Shown in pieces: positions 1 to 7,345 of a stretch of 64,000 bases of DNA. The notes below the pieces were generated by a model that worked only from the letters and a program-made list of their open reading frames with translations, did not search any database and was not told where the DNA came from. Positions within the stretch are counted from its first letter, which is position 1, and the number at the start of each line of letters is the position of its first letter. The translations under genes and the position numbers were made by a program. The DNA is from M1-B18 sp048264125 (GTDB lineage Bacteria > Bacillota > Clostridia > Peptostreptococcales > Natronincolaceae), in contig JBLXDM010000007.1 of NCBI GenBank assembly GCA_048264125.1, forward strand, positions 62,001 through 126,000, given 5' to 3'.

Positions 1-199
1 ATTGGTCTGTAATATCCCCGACTGTGGTGAAGTAGTGACCAAGTTCCTCTGCAACAGTACCCCGTTTTTCTGCTGTAAGTAAGTCTTTTTTTATTGCTAT
101 CCGATTGCCTTTTATCCTACCCTTATTCCCCAGCAGGGGTTTTTCCTTTACTATTAAACCGTTGTTATCCGCTTCTCTTAATAATTCATCATAGGTCAT
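1..199 (-). CDS. ImmA/IrrE-type metallopeptidase, N-terminal part
   Basis: The first 66 residues of a leftward gene that runs off the window edge. The start ATG (197-199) is preceded by an AGGAGG site that overlaps the stop of the upstream repressor gene, so the two are translationally linked. The residues AEELGHYFTTVGDI match the zinc-binding helix of phage ImmA/IrrE-like peptidases, where the usual HExxH is often EELGH. In ICEBs1-type systems ImmA cleaves the neighbouring repressor to trigger induction; that role here is inferred from family and position. The catalytic C-terminal part is not in view. Confidence 0.8.
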   Translation of the reverse strand, partial: MTYDELLREADNNGLIVKEKPLLGNKGRIKGNRIAIKKDLLTAEKRGTVAEELGHYFTTVGDITDQ

Positions 200-208
200 A
201 TGGGCCTC

Positions 209-928
209 CTAGAAATTATCATCGTCCATAATAGCATCATCGTGAGCCTTATCTTCATCGGTTGCACCTTCGATTTCGTGGGCTGCGTTAGGGAGAAGAT
301 GCGGTTTAACAATCTCCATAATCACATATTTGTCTATCTGAGTAAGTTCTTCTACTCTTTTTACTGCTTCATTCTTTCCTAGGTTATTTAGTTTTTTAAA
401 ATGGTACAGTAAATCTCTATTCGTAATATCATTTGAAACATATTCTTCAAATGATTCACTAGCAAAATCTTCCACTATATTTGATACTGGACCATCGTAA
501 GTTGGAATCTCTTGTCTTGCAAAAGCTAGTCTTAACTCACTCCCTGGAATACCAAGAACCCAAGCGATACTTGTTATGTATGAATAACATTGCTCGCCTA
601 AGTCAATTTCATAATCAGGAACAACATTATCTAAATTCTCAAGAAAAGTTAAAGGGACTTGAGCCTTTAAAGCAAGTTCTGTCATAGTCATAGTTATTTC
701 CTTTAACTTATTTTCGATAATACTGCTAGCTGATTCACCAGTCAACCGATCGACATAAACACCAAGAGCATCAGAAATCTTTATTAATGTATCAAAATTC
801 GGATTTTTATTTTTACCATTTAGTATATCACTTAATGTTGATTGAGCTACTCCAGACTCTTTAGACAATTTATACACAGTCCAATTTTTACCATCTAATA
901 GTTCTTTAATTCTATCCCTTATTTGCAT
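209..928 (-). CDS. Phage repressor with two HTH (XRE-like) domains
   Basis: A 239-residue protein. Residues 5-62 form a classic XRE helix-turn-helix (SKESGVAQSTLSDILNG). A second HTH-like stretch follows at about residues 70-135 (TMTELALKAQVPLTFLENL), an arrangement found in clostridial and Bacillus phage repressors. The acidic C-terminus is probably unstructured. The start ATG at 926-928 has an AAGGGG site about ten bases upstream. It is transcribed away from the cro-like gene and followed at once by the ImmA/IrrE-like peptidase, so it is taken as the cI-type lysogeny repressor. It carries no S24 self-cleavage domain, in keeping with induction through the peptidase. Confidence 0.85.
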   Translation of the reverse strand: MQIRDRIKELLDGKNWTVYKLSKESGVAQSTLSDILNGKNKNPNFDTLIKISDALGVYVDRLTGESASSIIENKLKEITMTMTELALKAQVPLTFLENLDNVVPDYEIDLGEQCYSYITSIAWVLGIPGSELRLAFARQEIPTYDGPVSNIVEDFASESFEEYVSNDITNRDLLYHFKKLNNLGKNEAVKRVEELTQIDKYVIMEIVKPHLLPNAAHEIEGATDEDKAHDDAIMDDDNF

Positions 929-976
929 ATCTCTTCATCCCCTTTTATTAAATTACTTCGGTATAACTTATTAATA

Positions 977-1005
977 AGTTTAAACGAAATACTTCGTTAT
1001 GTCAA
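977..1005 (-). promoter_or_regulatory. Repressor promoter
   Basis: Read on the minus strand: TTGACA (1000-1005), 17-base spacer, TAAACT (977-982). The -35 is a consensus match and the -10 matches 4 of 6. It lies about 50 bases upstream of the repressor start. An operator-like copy (988-1000) sits inside the spacer, so the repressor may regulate itself. Confidence 0.65.
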
Positions 1006-1076
1006 GCTAGTAAGAGAAAAATTTAGCAAATGAGAGCTAATACTCTTATATACTTCTATTTAGCGTTATACGACGA

Positions 1077-1105
1077 TTGAAATACTACGTTATTACGAAT
1101 ATAAT
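1077..1105 (+). promoter_or_regulatory. Early rightward promoter
   Basis: TTGAAA (1077-1082), 17-base spacer, TATAAT (1100-1105): a near-perfect vegetative sigma promoter. An operator-like repeat fills the spacer. A second TATAAT (1116-1121) with a weak -35 TTACGA (1093-1098) gives a possible overlapping start. It drives the cro-like gene and probably the whole early block. Confidence 0.75.
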
Positions 1106-1146
1106 TTAATTACGGTATAATACTACGTAATCACGGAGGTGAAAAA

Positions 1147-1341
1147 ATGTCAGTTAGTGAAAATATAAAGAATTTAGTAGAAAACAAGAAAATAACTCCT
1201 TACAGGCTTGCAAAAGATGCAGGTGTATCCAACGCATATCTTAGCGATTTGATTAATGGTAAGTGCGATAATCCATCTGTAGAAATTTTACGCAGATTAT
1301 CAAATGCTTTAAATGTTCCTATAGAGGAGTTAATTAAGTAG
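1147..1341 (+). CDS. Cro-like XRE regulator
   Basis: A 64-residue single-domain helix-turn-helix protein (YRLAKDAGVSNAYLSDLINGKCDNPSVEIL), the usual size of a phage Cro or small XRE protein. The start is fixed by a GGAGGTG site six bases upstream. It is divergent from the double-HTH repressor and first in the rightward operon. The likely role is to bind the shared operators and shut off the repressor during lytic growth. This is inferred from position; the fold itself is clear. Confidence 0.85.
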   Translation: MSVSENIKNLVENKKITPYRLAKDAGVSNAYLSDLINGKCDNPSVEILRRLSNALNVPIEELIK

Positions 1342-1353
1342 GAGGGGATGTGA

Positions 1354-2004
1354 ATGGGAGAATTAACAGTTGACATCTACGGAGTAATTGAACGTAAAGG
1401 ACAGCCAATGGTCAGCAGTCGGAAAGTGGCAGAAATATTCAGCAAAGACCATGACAACGTATTAAGAGACATCAGAAATCTTGATTGCAGTGAAGAATTT
1501 TTTCTCCTCAATTTTGAGGAGAAACATTATCAAAGTAAAAGGGCAAAGCAACCAGAATTTCTTATGACCAAGGATGGATTTACATTCTTAGCTATGGGAT
1601 ACAGGGGCAAGAAGGCAGCTCAATTCAAAGAAGCCTATATCTGCCGATTCAACGAAATGGAAACCTTCATAAAAAACTTATACGAGGCTAAAATTGATTT
1701 TCCTGAATTTACAGATGCAATCATGGCAGCTCACGATGAATGTAAACCCTACCACTTTAGCAATGAATGCAACATGATCAATGCCATTGTCACCGGGATG
1801 ACCGCGAAGCAATTTAGAGAGGCTCATGGGTTGGACAAGGTATCTTCTATAAGACCCTATCTAAACTCAGAGCAAATAGAAATGGTCAGAACGCTTCAGC
1901 GGATTGATATAGGGCTTATAGTGGCTGTACCTGATTATCAGGAAAGAAAGAAAATACTGGAGCAACAGTATAGGCGGCTTAAAGCTAAGCGGCTGACTGC
2001 TTAA
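1354..2004 (+). CDS. Rha family phage regulatory protein
   Basis: 216 residues. The N-terminal half (about 15-100) matches the pRha domain: MVSSRKVAEIFSKDHDNVLRDI followed by FLMTKDGFTFLAMGYRGKKA, the typical pattern of phage Rha proteins. The C-terminal half is a separate helical domain (FREAHGLDKVSSIRPYL) of the sort found at the end of several phage antirepressors. Rha proteins are early regulators, and in phage P22/phi80-type elements Rha interferes with growth in IHF-deficient hosts. Start ATG 1354 follows GGAGGGG. An antirepressor role is plausible but not proven. Confidence 0.8.
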   Translation: MGELTVDIYGVIERKGQPMVSSRKVAEIFSKDHDNVLRDIRNLDCSEEFFLLNFEEKHYQSKRAKQPEFLMTKDGFTFLAMGYRGKKAAQFKEAYICRFNEMETFIKNLYEAKIDFPEFTDAIMAAHDECKPYHFSNECNMINAIVTGMTAKQFREAHGLDKVSSIRPYLNSEQIEMVRTLQRIDIGLIVAVPDYQERKKILEQQYRRLKAKRLTA

Positions 2005-2024
2005 AAATTAAGGGGGTGAGAGGG

Positions 2025-2210
2025 TTGTCAAATAACGTATCTGTCAAAGAGGCAGCTGAAATATTAGGTAAGTCTTATCAATTCGTCAGAATAGGCCTTC
2101 AACGGCAGCTGCTCCCTATAGGGACGGCTATCAAAATGAGCAGTAAGTGGACATACCACATAAGTCGGAAACTGCTGATTGACTACATCGGTGAAGGAGG
2201 TCAGCAATGA
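2025..2210 (+). CDS. Small HTH (excisionase/MerR-like) DNA-binding protein
   Basis: 61 residues. VSVKEAAEILGKSYQFVRIGLQ is the start of a winged HTH of the excisionase/MerR class, followed by a short wing (KWTYHISRKLLIDYI). I place the start at TTG 2025, seven bases after the GGGGGTGAG site, and not at the GTG inside that site. Similar proteins are common in the early operons of clostridial siphophages. It could be an excisionase or an early regulator; the sequence alone does not decide. Confidence 0.7.
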   Translation: MSNNVSVKEAAEILGKSYQFVRIGLQRQLLPIGTAIKMSSKWTYHISRKLLIDYIGEGGQQ

Positions 2211-2410
2211 CCATAGAAGAAATCCGACTACTGGAGGAACTGGACAGGGCTAAGCAGGAAGTTAAGCGCCTTAGAAGCGAGAAAACCGCTGAGGCCATAC
2301 TAGAAGCGCTGGACGAGGTTCTGCAAGTGAACTGGAACCTCAGGGATATTTACGTAAGGGCCATTATGAAGGGCCTTAGAAAGGGGATGAAGGGTGTGGA
2401 AAAATTATGA
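2207..2410 (+). CDS. Small helical phage protein
   Basis: 67 residues, overlapping the gene before it by the four bases ATGA, so translation is coupled. It is charged and predicted helical (EELDRAKQEVKRLRSEKTAEAI), with a coiled-coil-like N-terminal half and a basic C-terminal end. I do not recognise a family. Its place in a run of tightly overlapped early genes supports it being real. Confidence 0.6.
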   Translation: MTIEEIRLLEELDRAKQEVKRLRSEKTAEAILEALDEVLQVNWNLRDIYVRAIMKGLRKGMKGVEKL

Positions 2411-2661
2411 AAAAAAATAGCAGTGGAAAGTATGCAGTGACCACTATTTTTTACGAAAGCGGAGATATAGAAGCCAGAGAGACCAAGCCAGACGACGTTG
2501 AGGGGAGTTTTGAGAATCTTGACTTGTACATCCATGAGTTTTGCACGATAAAGTCAGCTAAGATGGCATTGGATTTTATAAAGGTACTCACAAAGCATGG
2601 ATTTGAGAAAGCAAAAGAATTGGAACTTATTCTCCTTGGAGAAATAGAGGACACACCATGA
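2407..2661 (+). CDS. Early phage protein of unknown function
   Basis: 84 residues, starting four bases inside the previous gene (ATGA overlap). It begins with a beta-rich stretch (KYAVTTIFYESGDIEARE) and ends with a helical segment. No family is recognised. The four-base overlaps on both sides place it firmly in the early operon. Confidence 0.6.
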   Translation: MKKNSSGKYAVTTIFYESGDIEARETKPDDVEGSFENLDLYIHEFCTIKSAKMALDFIKVLTKHGFEKAKELELILLGEIEDTP

Positions 2662-2861
2662 AACACGGCCGCAGACTAACCCGAAAGCAAAAGTTATACC
2701 TGGCCGCTCAGGGGCTGGACCCGAGGGACTGGCTGGTGGTGAAGGATACCAGCACAGAAATTGAATTTGTACATCGTGTAACAAAGGAACTGAAGATATT
2801 TGGGAAGGGGGAGACAGATGGAGCAATGGCAATTCATGCAAAGGCAGAGCCTACCATATGA
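2658..2861 (+). CDS. DUF6906-like small phage protein
   Basis: 67 residues. The N-terminus (MKHGRRLTRKQKLYLAAQGLDPRDWLVVKD) follows the pattern of small phage proteins grouped as DUF6906, normally about 50 residues. It overlaps the upstream gene by four bases. The last 14 codons overlap, in another frame, the start of the PP-loop gene downstream, which is an unusually long overlap for this operon. Function unknown; the family assignment is from memory of its N-terminal pattern. Confidence 0.65.
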   Translation: MKHGRRLTRKQKLYLAAQGLDPRDWLVVKDTSTEIEFVHRVTKELKIFGKGETDGAMAIHAKAEPTI

Positions 2862-3822
2862 GGCAAAGAAGGCTCATGCTGCAAAGGTGGCCTATGAGTT
2901 TCAAGACTGGGCCACAGAAAACGGAAAGAACCTGTGCGTCAGCATTGGTGGACTGGACAGCATTACATTGTACTACTTTTTAAGGAGCTTAGGTATTGAC
3001 GTAACACCTGTAACGGTATCGGTACTGGAGGACATAAGCATACAGAGGATACATAGGCAGATACCCGGCATGGTTTTCTTAAAGCCTTTGAAAAACAAGG
3101 TGGCTGTGATTAAGGAGTTTGGATTCCCTGTGATCAGCAAGGAGAAGGCTGGCAAAATATCAATGCTGCAGAACCCATCGGAGAAGAATCAGACAGTACG
3201 CCACGCTATTATGACCGGGGACACCGGCAAACAAGGGGGATACCGAACTGGTACACGGATGAGGCTGCCTCAGAAGTGGTTGAACCTCTTTGGTGGACCT
3301 GAAAACGAGAAGTACGGTACCGAATATCAGACGGCCTCTTTTAAGGTTTCAAACAAATGCTGCTACTACCTTAAAGAGAAGCCATGCCAAAACTGGCAAA
3401 AGAAAAATAGTATGGTTCCTTACCTGGGGTTAATGGCAAGTGAGGGAGGGCAAAGGGAAAAGGCACTTACAAAGCACGGTTGTAACTACTATGGAAAAAC
3501 CACAATTAGAAGTGCACCTTTTGCTATATTCCACCGACAAGACCTGCTGCAACTTGCTATAGAGTTGGACGTGCCGGTGCCGGAAATATACGGTGAGATA
3601 GCTCAGAAGGAAGATGGTACCTTGTATACTACGATGGCCCAGAGAACCGGCTGTACCATGTGTGGTTTTGGTATACATATAGAGAAAAGGCCCCATAGAT
3701 TTGATAGGCTTCGGGAAACCAATCCAAAGGAATGGGAGTTCTGGATGTATACCATAGGCTGGGGAGAGGTGCTGACATATATAGGTGTTGGTTGGGAGGA
3801 CATACCGGAGGAAAAGGAGTGA
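2818..3822 (+). CDS. PAPS-reductase-like PP-loop protein
   Basis: 334 residues. SIGGLDSITL (about residues 42-51) is the PP-loop that binds ATP in the PAPS reductase/adenylyl-transferring superfamily. Two cysteine groups follow: CCYYLKEKPC near residue 182 and CTMCGFG near 277. The latter is the typical ...TGCxxCxFG... signature of phage PAPS-reductase-like proteins. I start it at ATG 2818, behind an AAGGGGGAG site, not at the earlier in-frame codon 2800. The chemistry in phages is not established; related proteins include DndC of DNA phosphorothioation. It sits between very small early genes and the recombination block. Confidence 0.8.
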   Translation: MEQWQFMQRQSLPYEAKKAHAAKVAYEFQDWATENGKNLCVSIGGLDSITLYYFLRSLGIDVTPVTVSVLEDISIQRIHRQIPGMVFLKPLKNKVAVIKEFGFPVISKEKAGKISMLQNPSEKNQTVRHAIMTGDTGKQGGYRTGTRMRLPQKWLNLFGGPENEKYGTEYQTASFKVSNKCCYYLKEKPCQNWQKKNSMVPYLGLMASEGGQREKALTKHGCNYYGKTTIRSAPFAIFHRQDLLQLAIELDVPVPEIYGEIAQKEDGTLYTTMAQRTGCTMCGFGIHIEKRPHRFDRLRETNPKEWEFWMYTIGWGEVLTYIGVGWEDIPEEKE

Positions 3823-3828
3823 TACTCT

Positions 3829-3975
3829 ATGCCCCGCAAGAAGAAAAATGCTCGTACAGTACCTAAGCGGAAGCGAATACGAAAACGACCACAGTCTATA
3901 GTGCTGCCGCTACATGGACAGGATGACGGAGTTAGTCCTGGGAGGCTAATGGCTGTGGCAGAGTGGAGGAGGTGA
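3829..3975 (+). CDS. Small basic phage protein (48 aa)
   Basis: ATG 3829 lies about nine bases after an AAGGAGTG site that overlaps the stop of the PP-loop gene. The N-terminal half is very basic (MPRKKKNARTVPKRKRIR) and could bind nucleic acid; the C-terminal half is not. No family is recognised. Its stop codon lies within the next gene's ribosome binding site, so the reading frame fits the operon spacing tightly. Confidence 0.55.
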   Translation: MPRKKKNARTVPKRKRIRKRPQSIVLPLHGQDDGVSPGRLMAVAEWRR

Positions 3976-3980
3976 ACGGA

Positions 3981-4145
3981 ATGAATAGCTTAATGGAAAA
4001 GTTTGCTGAACTGGTTGACAACTTGGGCATGGAGGCTGCATTTGACTTAGTGAATGAAATGATAAAAGAGCAAAATATTGAGAGATTTGAAGAGCTAGAA
4101 GATGCAATCGAAGAAGAATTGATACTTATGAAGGAGGCCGATTAA
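3981..4145 (+). CDS. Small acidic helical phage protein
   Basis: 54 residues from ATG 3981, which has GGAGGTG seven bases upstream; the upstream in-frame GTG at 3963 lacks a site. The protein is acidic and helical (ERFEELEDAIEEELILMKEAD). No family is recognised. It lies in a string of short early genes with close spacing. Confidence 0.55.
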   Translation: MNSLMEKFAELVDNLGMEAAFDLVNEMIKEQNIERFEELEDAIEEELILMKEAD

Positions 4146-4146
4146 G

Positions 4147-4329
4147 TTGAAGGACGAATACCAAGCTGCTATTTCGGAATTAAAGGACGCCTACAATATC
4201 CTAGATAATGCGGCTCCAGAGTATGCAGATGCAGCCCTGTTAAAAGTAATTGCAGCTAGAAAGCGTGTAGATGGGCTATACAAGGAACTGAAAGGAGGTG
4301 CGACTATTGAGAAGGATAGCAGCCTTTAG
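4147..4329 (+). CDS. Small helical phage protein (possibly DUF2508/YaaL-like)
   Basis: 60 residues from TTG 4147, one base after the previous stop, with GGAGG about ten bases upstream. The helical pattern (ISELKDAYNILDNAAPEY then AARKRVDGLYKELK) resembles the YaaL/DUF2508 type of two-helix protein, but the match is only by general pattern. Function unknown. Confidence 0.5.
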   Translation: MKDEYQAAISELKDAYNILDNAAPEYADAALLKVIAARKRVDGLYKELKGGATIEKDSSL

Positions 4330-4435
4330 TGGCCCCAATAAGGATTTTAAGCTATATCTCTTAGCCATGAAAGTATGGCTGGAAAATGAAAAGGGCCTAC
4401 CAGCGGGAACTGGAATGGCCCAAAGAAATACTTAG
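4307..4435 (+). CDS. Very small phage protein (42 aa)
   Basis: TTG 4307 follows a perfect AGGAGGTG site by six bases and overlaps the end of the previous gene. It encodes 42 residues including FSGPNKDFKLYLLAMKVWLENE. No family is recognised. The exact spacing to a consensus ribosome binding site is the main support. Confidence 0.45.
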   Translation: MRRIAAFSGPNKDFKLYLLAMKVWLENEKGLPAGTGMAQRNT

Positions 4436-4488
4436 TCAAGAGTAGTATAACCTATTTAACTTTAAATATCAAGGGAGGATAGAAATTA

Positions 4489-5757
4489 ATGGAAAGTATT
4501 AAGATTAATAAGCTTGAGATAGAAAATGTGAAGCGTGTTAAGGCAGTCAAAATAGAGCCCACAGGAAATGGGCTGACAATAGTAGGCGGTAAAAACAATC
4601 AAGGGAAAACTTCTGTATTGGATTCTATAGCATGGGCTCTTGGTGGAGAAAAATATCGACCTTCAGATGCAGCAAGGGAGGGGTCAGTAATTCCTCCATA
4701 TCTCCATATAGTTTTGTCAAATGGGCTGATAGTAGAGCGAAAGGGAAAGAATAGTGAACTTAAGGTCATAGATCCCAGCGGACAGAAGGGAGGCCAGCAG
4801 CTCTTAAATGACTTTGTAGAGCAGTTAGCTATTGACCTACCTAAGTTCATGGCAGCTACCAACAAGGAAAAGGCAAATATCCTTTTACAGATTATTGGTG
4901 TGGGGGATAAGCTTTATGAGTTTGAAAAGCAGGAGCAGGAAATATATAACCGCCGCCACGCTATAGGACAGATTGCTGACCAAAAGAAAAAGTTTGCCAA
5001 GGAGCAACCATATTATACGGATGCTCCGAAGGAGCCTGTATCTGCATCGGAGTTGATCCGGCAGCAGCAGGACATACTGGCCAGAAATGGTGAGAACCAG
5101 CGGAACCGTCAGAATCTGCAATTCTTAGAAGGTCAGGCCAGCGATATTCAAAGGAAGATTGATGAACTACTGGAAAAGCAAAAGGTTATTTTTGCTGACC
5201 TAGATATTGCAAGAAAGTCAGCCTTAGACCTTCACGATGAATCCACAGCTGAGCTGGAGGAGAACATAGCAAATATTGAGGCCATCAATCGTAAAGTAAG
5301 GGCTAACCTCGATAAGGACAAGGCAGAAGAGGACGCTCAAGAGTATGTTAACCAGTATAATGCTCTAACGGCTCAAATAGAGGATATTAGAAAGTCAAAA
5401 ATGGAGCTACTGACAAATGCAAGTCTACCATTACCCGGCTTATCTGTTGTGGAAGGTGAGCTTACCTATAACGGCAAGAAATGGGACTGCATGAGTGGTT
5501 CCGACCAGCTGAAGGTTAGTACAGCTATTGTACGAAAGCTTAATCCAAAATGTGGTTTTGTTCTCTTGGATAAACTGGAGCAAATGGATTTAGAAACATT
5601 AGCAGCTTTTGGGGCTTGGTTGAAAGAAGAAGGACTACAGGCGATAGCCACCAGAGTAAGCACAGGGGAAGAGTGTAGCATCATTATAGAAGATGGTTAT
5701 GTTGCCGGAGAGGAGAAGGTAGAAGAACCAAAGACTTGGAAGGTAGGTGAATTTTAA
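4489..5757 (+). CDS. SMC/Rad50-like AAA ATPase of the phage recombination block
   Basis: 422 residues. Walker A GGKNNQGKTS is at about residues 33-42. A long coiled-coil-forming middle (about 140-300, rich in Q, E and K) separates it from a Walker B-like CGFVLLDKLEQMD near residue 354. This is the layout of SMC/RecN-type phage ATPases. It is one base away in frame (TAATG overlap) from the RecA-fold protein downstream, so the two are co-translated. A role in recombination or end processing, perhaps with a nuclease partner, is inferred. The length is normal for the phage family. Confidence 0.8.
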   Translation: MESIKINKLEIENVKRVKAVKIEPTGNGLTIVGGKNNQGKTSVLDSIAWALGGEKYRPSDAAREGSVIPPYLHIVLSNGLIVERKGKNSELKVIDPSGQKGGQQLLNDFVEQLAIDLPKFMAATNKEKANILLQIIGVGDKLYEFEKQEQEIYNRRHAIGQIADQKKKFAKEQPYYTDAPKEPVSASELIRQQQDILARNGENQRNRQNLQFLEGQASDIQRKIDELLEKQKVIFADLDIARKSALDLHDESTAELEENIANIEAINRKVRANLDKDKAEEDAQEYVNQYNALTAQIEDIRKSKMELLTNASLPLPGLSVVEGELTYNGKKWDCMSGSDQLKVSTAIVRKLNPKCGFVLLDKLEQMDLETLAAFGAWLKEEGLQAIATRVSTGEECSIIIEDGYVAGEEKVEEPKTWKVGEF

Positions 5758-6872
5758 TGCAGATATCAAGGGGTAAAATTCAAGGTGCTCAGAAGGTTGT
5801 TGTATATGGTCCCGAAGGCATAGGGAAGTCAACCTTTGCTTCTCGGTTCCCTAATACAATATTCATTGATACAGAGGGGTCTACTAAGCATATGGATGTA
5901 GCCAGAACCCCTAAGCCTAGCAGTTGGACTATGCTAATACAGCAGGTTAAGTACTTTAAGCAAAATCCCCATTTATTAGGCACCCTGGCACTGGATACTG
6001 CAGACTGGGCTGAGCAGCTTTGTATGGATCATATATGTGCTAAAGCTGATAAACAAAGCATTGAGGATTTTGGATATGGCAAGGGATATATATATTTAAC
6101 AGAAGAGCTAGGTAGACTACTTAATCTACTTGAGGAACTGGTTGAGATTGGTATCAATGTAGTTGTAACAGCCCATGCACAGATGAGGAAGTTTGAACAG
6201 CCTGATGAAATGGGGGGCTATGATCGATGGGAGTTGAAACTTCAGAAGAAAACAGCACCACTTCTGAAGGAATGGGCTGACATGGTGTTATTCGCAAATT
6301 ATAAGACATTTGTAGTAAAGAATGACGACAAGAAAAACAAGGCCCAGGGCGGTAAAAGGGTTATGTACACAACCCACCATCCTTGCTGGGATGCAAAGAA
6401 TCGCCATAATTTAGCTATGGAATTACCATTTGACTTTATAGAGATTGCCCATTGCATTATCACAAGGGAGAATAATCAGCAGCCGGTGCAGCAGCAACAA
6501 CCAATACAACAATCGTCACCACCAAAGGTTGAGACTCCTCCAGTGGCTCCACCCAGTACCACCCAAGAACCTCCTAAGGAGCAGCCACAGCAGCAAGTTA
6601 TAACTGTGCCTTTAGCGATAAAGCCGCCAAAAGCTACAGAGCCTATAAAAGAGGACTTAAGCGGAGTTCCTAAAGCTTTAGCTGATTTGATGCTTAAGGA
6701 TAATGTAAAGGTAGGAGAAATTAAGAAGGCAGTAGCCAGCAAAGGCTATTACCCTGCAAATACCCCTATTGAGAACTATGATGCAGGTTTCATATCGGGA
6801 GTATTGGTAGCAGCATGGCCGCAGGTTTTTGAAATAATTCAGCATTTACGTGAAGATGATATACCATTCTAA
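5757..6872 (+). CDS. Sak4-like RecA-fold ATPase (AAA_24) with SSB-like C-tail
   Basis: 371 residues. Walker A GPEGIGKSTF at about 18-27, then IFIDTEG and LALDTADW as the Walker B region, mark the AAA_24 phage nucleotide-binding family that includes Sak4 single-strand annealing proteins. Residues about 240-300 form a low-complexity linker rich in Q and P. The C-terminal domain ends in REDDIPF, nearly identical to the DDDIPF tip with which bacterial SSB recruits partners. The gene downstream encodes a DUF669 SSB-like protein. It probably acts in phage homologous recombination. Confidence 0.8.
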   Translation: MQISRGKIQGAQKVVVYGPEGIGKSTFASRFPNTIFIDTEGSTKHMDVARTPKPSSWTMLIQQVKYFKQNPHLLGTLALDTADWAEQLCMDHICAKADKQSIEDFGYGKGYIYLTEELGRLLNLLEELVEIGINVVVTAHAQMRKFEQPDEMGGYDRWELKLQKKTAPLLKEWADMVLFANYKTFVVKNDDKKNKAQGGKRVMYTTHHPCWDAKNRHNLAMELPFDFIEIAHCIITRENNQQPVQQQQPIQQSSPPKVETPPVAPPSTTQEPPKEQPQQQVITVPLAIKPPKATEPIKEDLSGVPKALADLMLKDNVKVGEIKKAVASKGYYPANTPIENYDAGFISGVLVAAWPQVFEIIQHLREDDIPF

Positions 6873-6896
6873 AACAAATAAAGGAGGACAAAAACA

Positions 6897-7343
6897 ATGA
6901 ATCAAGGATATGAATTAGGCTGGGATAGCCCAATAGAGAATGATGGACCGGAGTACGTGACACTTCCGGAAGGTGACTATGAATTTGAAGTTGTGGAGTT
7001 TGAGAGAGGTAGGCACAACGGCAGTGAAAAGCTGCCGCCATGCCCCAAAGCTACGGTTCATTTGAGGATTACCGCACCTGAAGGTACCACTACAGTAAAG
7101 CATAATCTTTTCTTACATTCCATCACTGAAGGTATGCTATGCGCCTTCTTTACAGCTATTGGCCAGCGCAAGAAGGGTGAAAAGGTGACTATGAATTGGA
7201 ATGCTGTAATCGGCTCCAAAGGGAAGGCCAAAGTCGGCATAAAGACATGGAAAAATGATGATGGTAAGGAATTAACATTTAACGAAATAAAGAAATTCTA
7301 TGAGCCTGCTGAACCTACAAGGTTTGAGGCAGGAAGGTTTTAG
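6897..7343 (+). CDS. DUF669 protein, probable phage ssDNA-binding protein
   Basis: 148 residues. The beta-rich pattern YVTLPEGDYEFEVVEFERG...HLRIT, then LFTAIGQ-like and GRxxKxxIKTW elements, matches DUF669, a family seen beside Sak4/Erf-like genes and thought to bind single-stranded DNA. It ends in RFEAGRF and lacks the acidic SSB tip, which here is on the upstream ATPase. The start ATG 6897 follows AAAGGAGG. It sits between the RecA-fold ATPase and an SF2 helicase. Confidence 0.8.
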   Translation: MNQGYELGWDSPIENDGPEYVTLPEGDYEFEVVEFERGRHNGSEKLPPCPKATVHLRITAPEGTTTVKHNLFLHSITEGMLCAFFTAIGQRKKGEKVTMNWNAVIGSKGKAKVGIKTWKNDDGKELTFNEIKKFYEPAEPTRFEAGRF

Positions 7344-7345
7344 TT

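Larger units (their letters stand above)
952..1135. promoter_or_regulatory. Operator cluster of the lysogeny switch
   Basis: Related sequences recur in the divergent intergenic region: AATACTTCGTTAT (988-1000), AATACTACGTTATTACG (1081-1097) and AATACTACGTAATCACG (1119-1135). The last two agree at 15 of 17 positions. A variant, ATTACTTCGGTATAAC, lies at 952-967. A perfect 16-bp palindrome, AACTTATTAATAAGTT, sits at 965-980, over the edge of the repressor -10 region. The copies overlap both divergent promoters, as expected of repressor/Cro binding sites. Which protein binds which site is not shown. Confidence 0.65.

Noticed and set aside
2818..5757. A full Dnd phosphorothioation system
   Set aside because: Only PP-loop and SMC-like relatives are present; DndB, DndE and a cysteine desulfurase are not nearby, and the ATPase is coupled to recombination genes.
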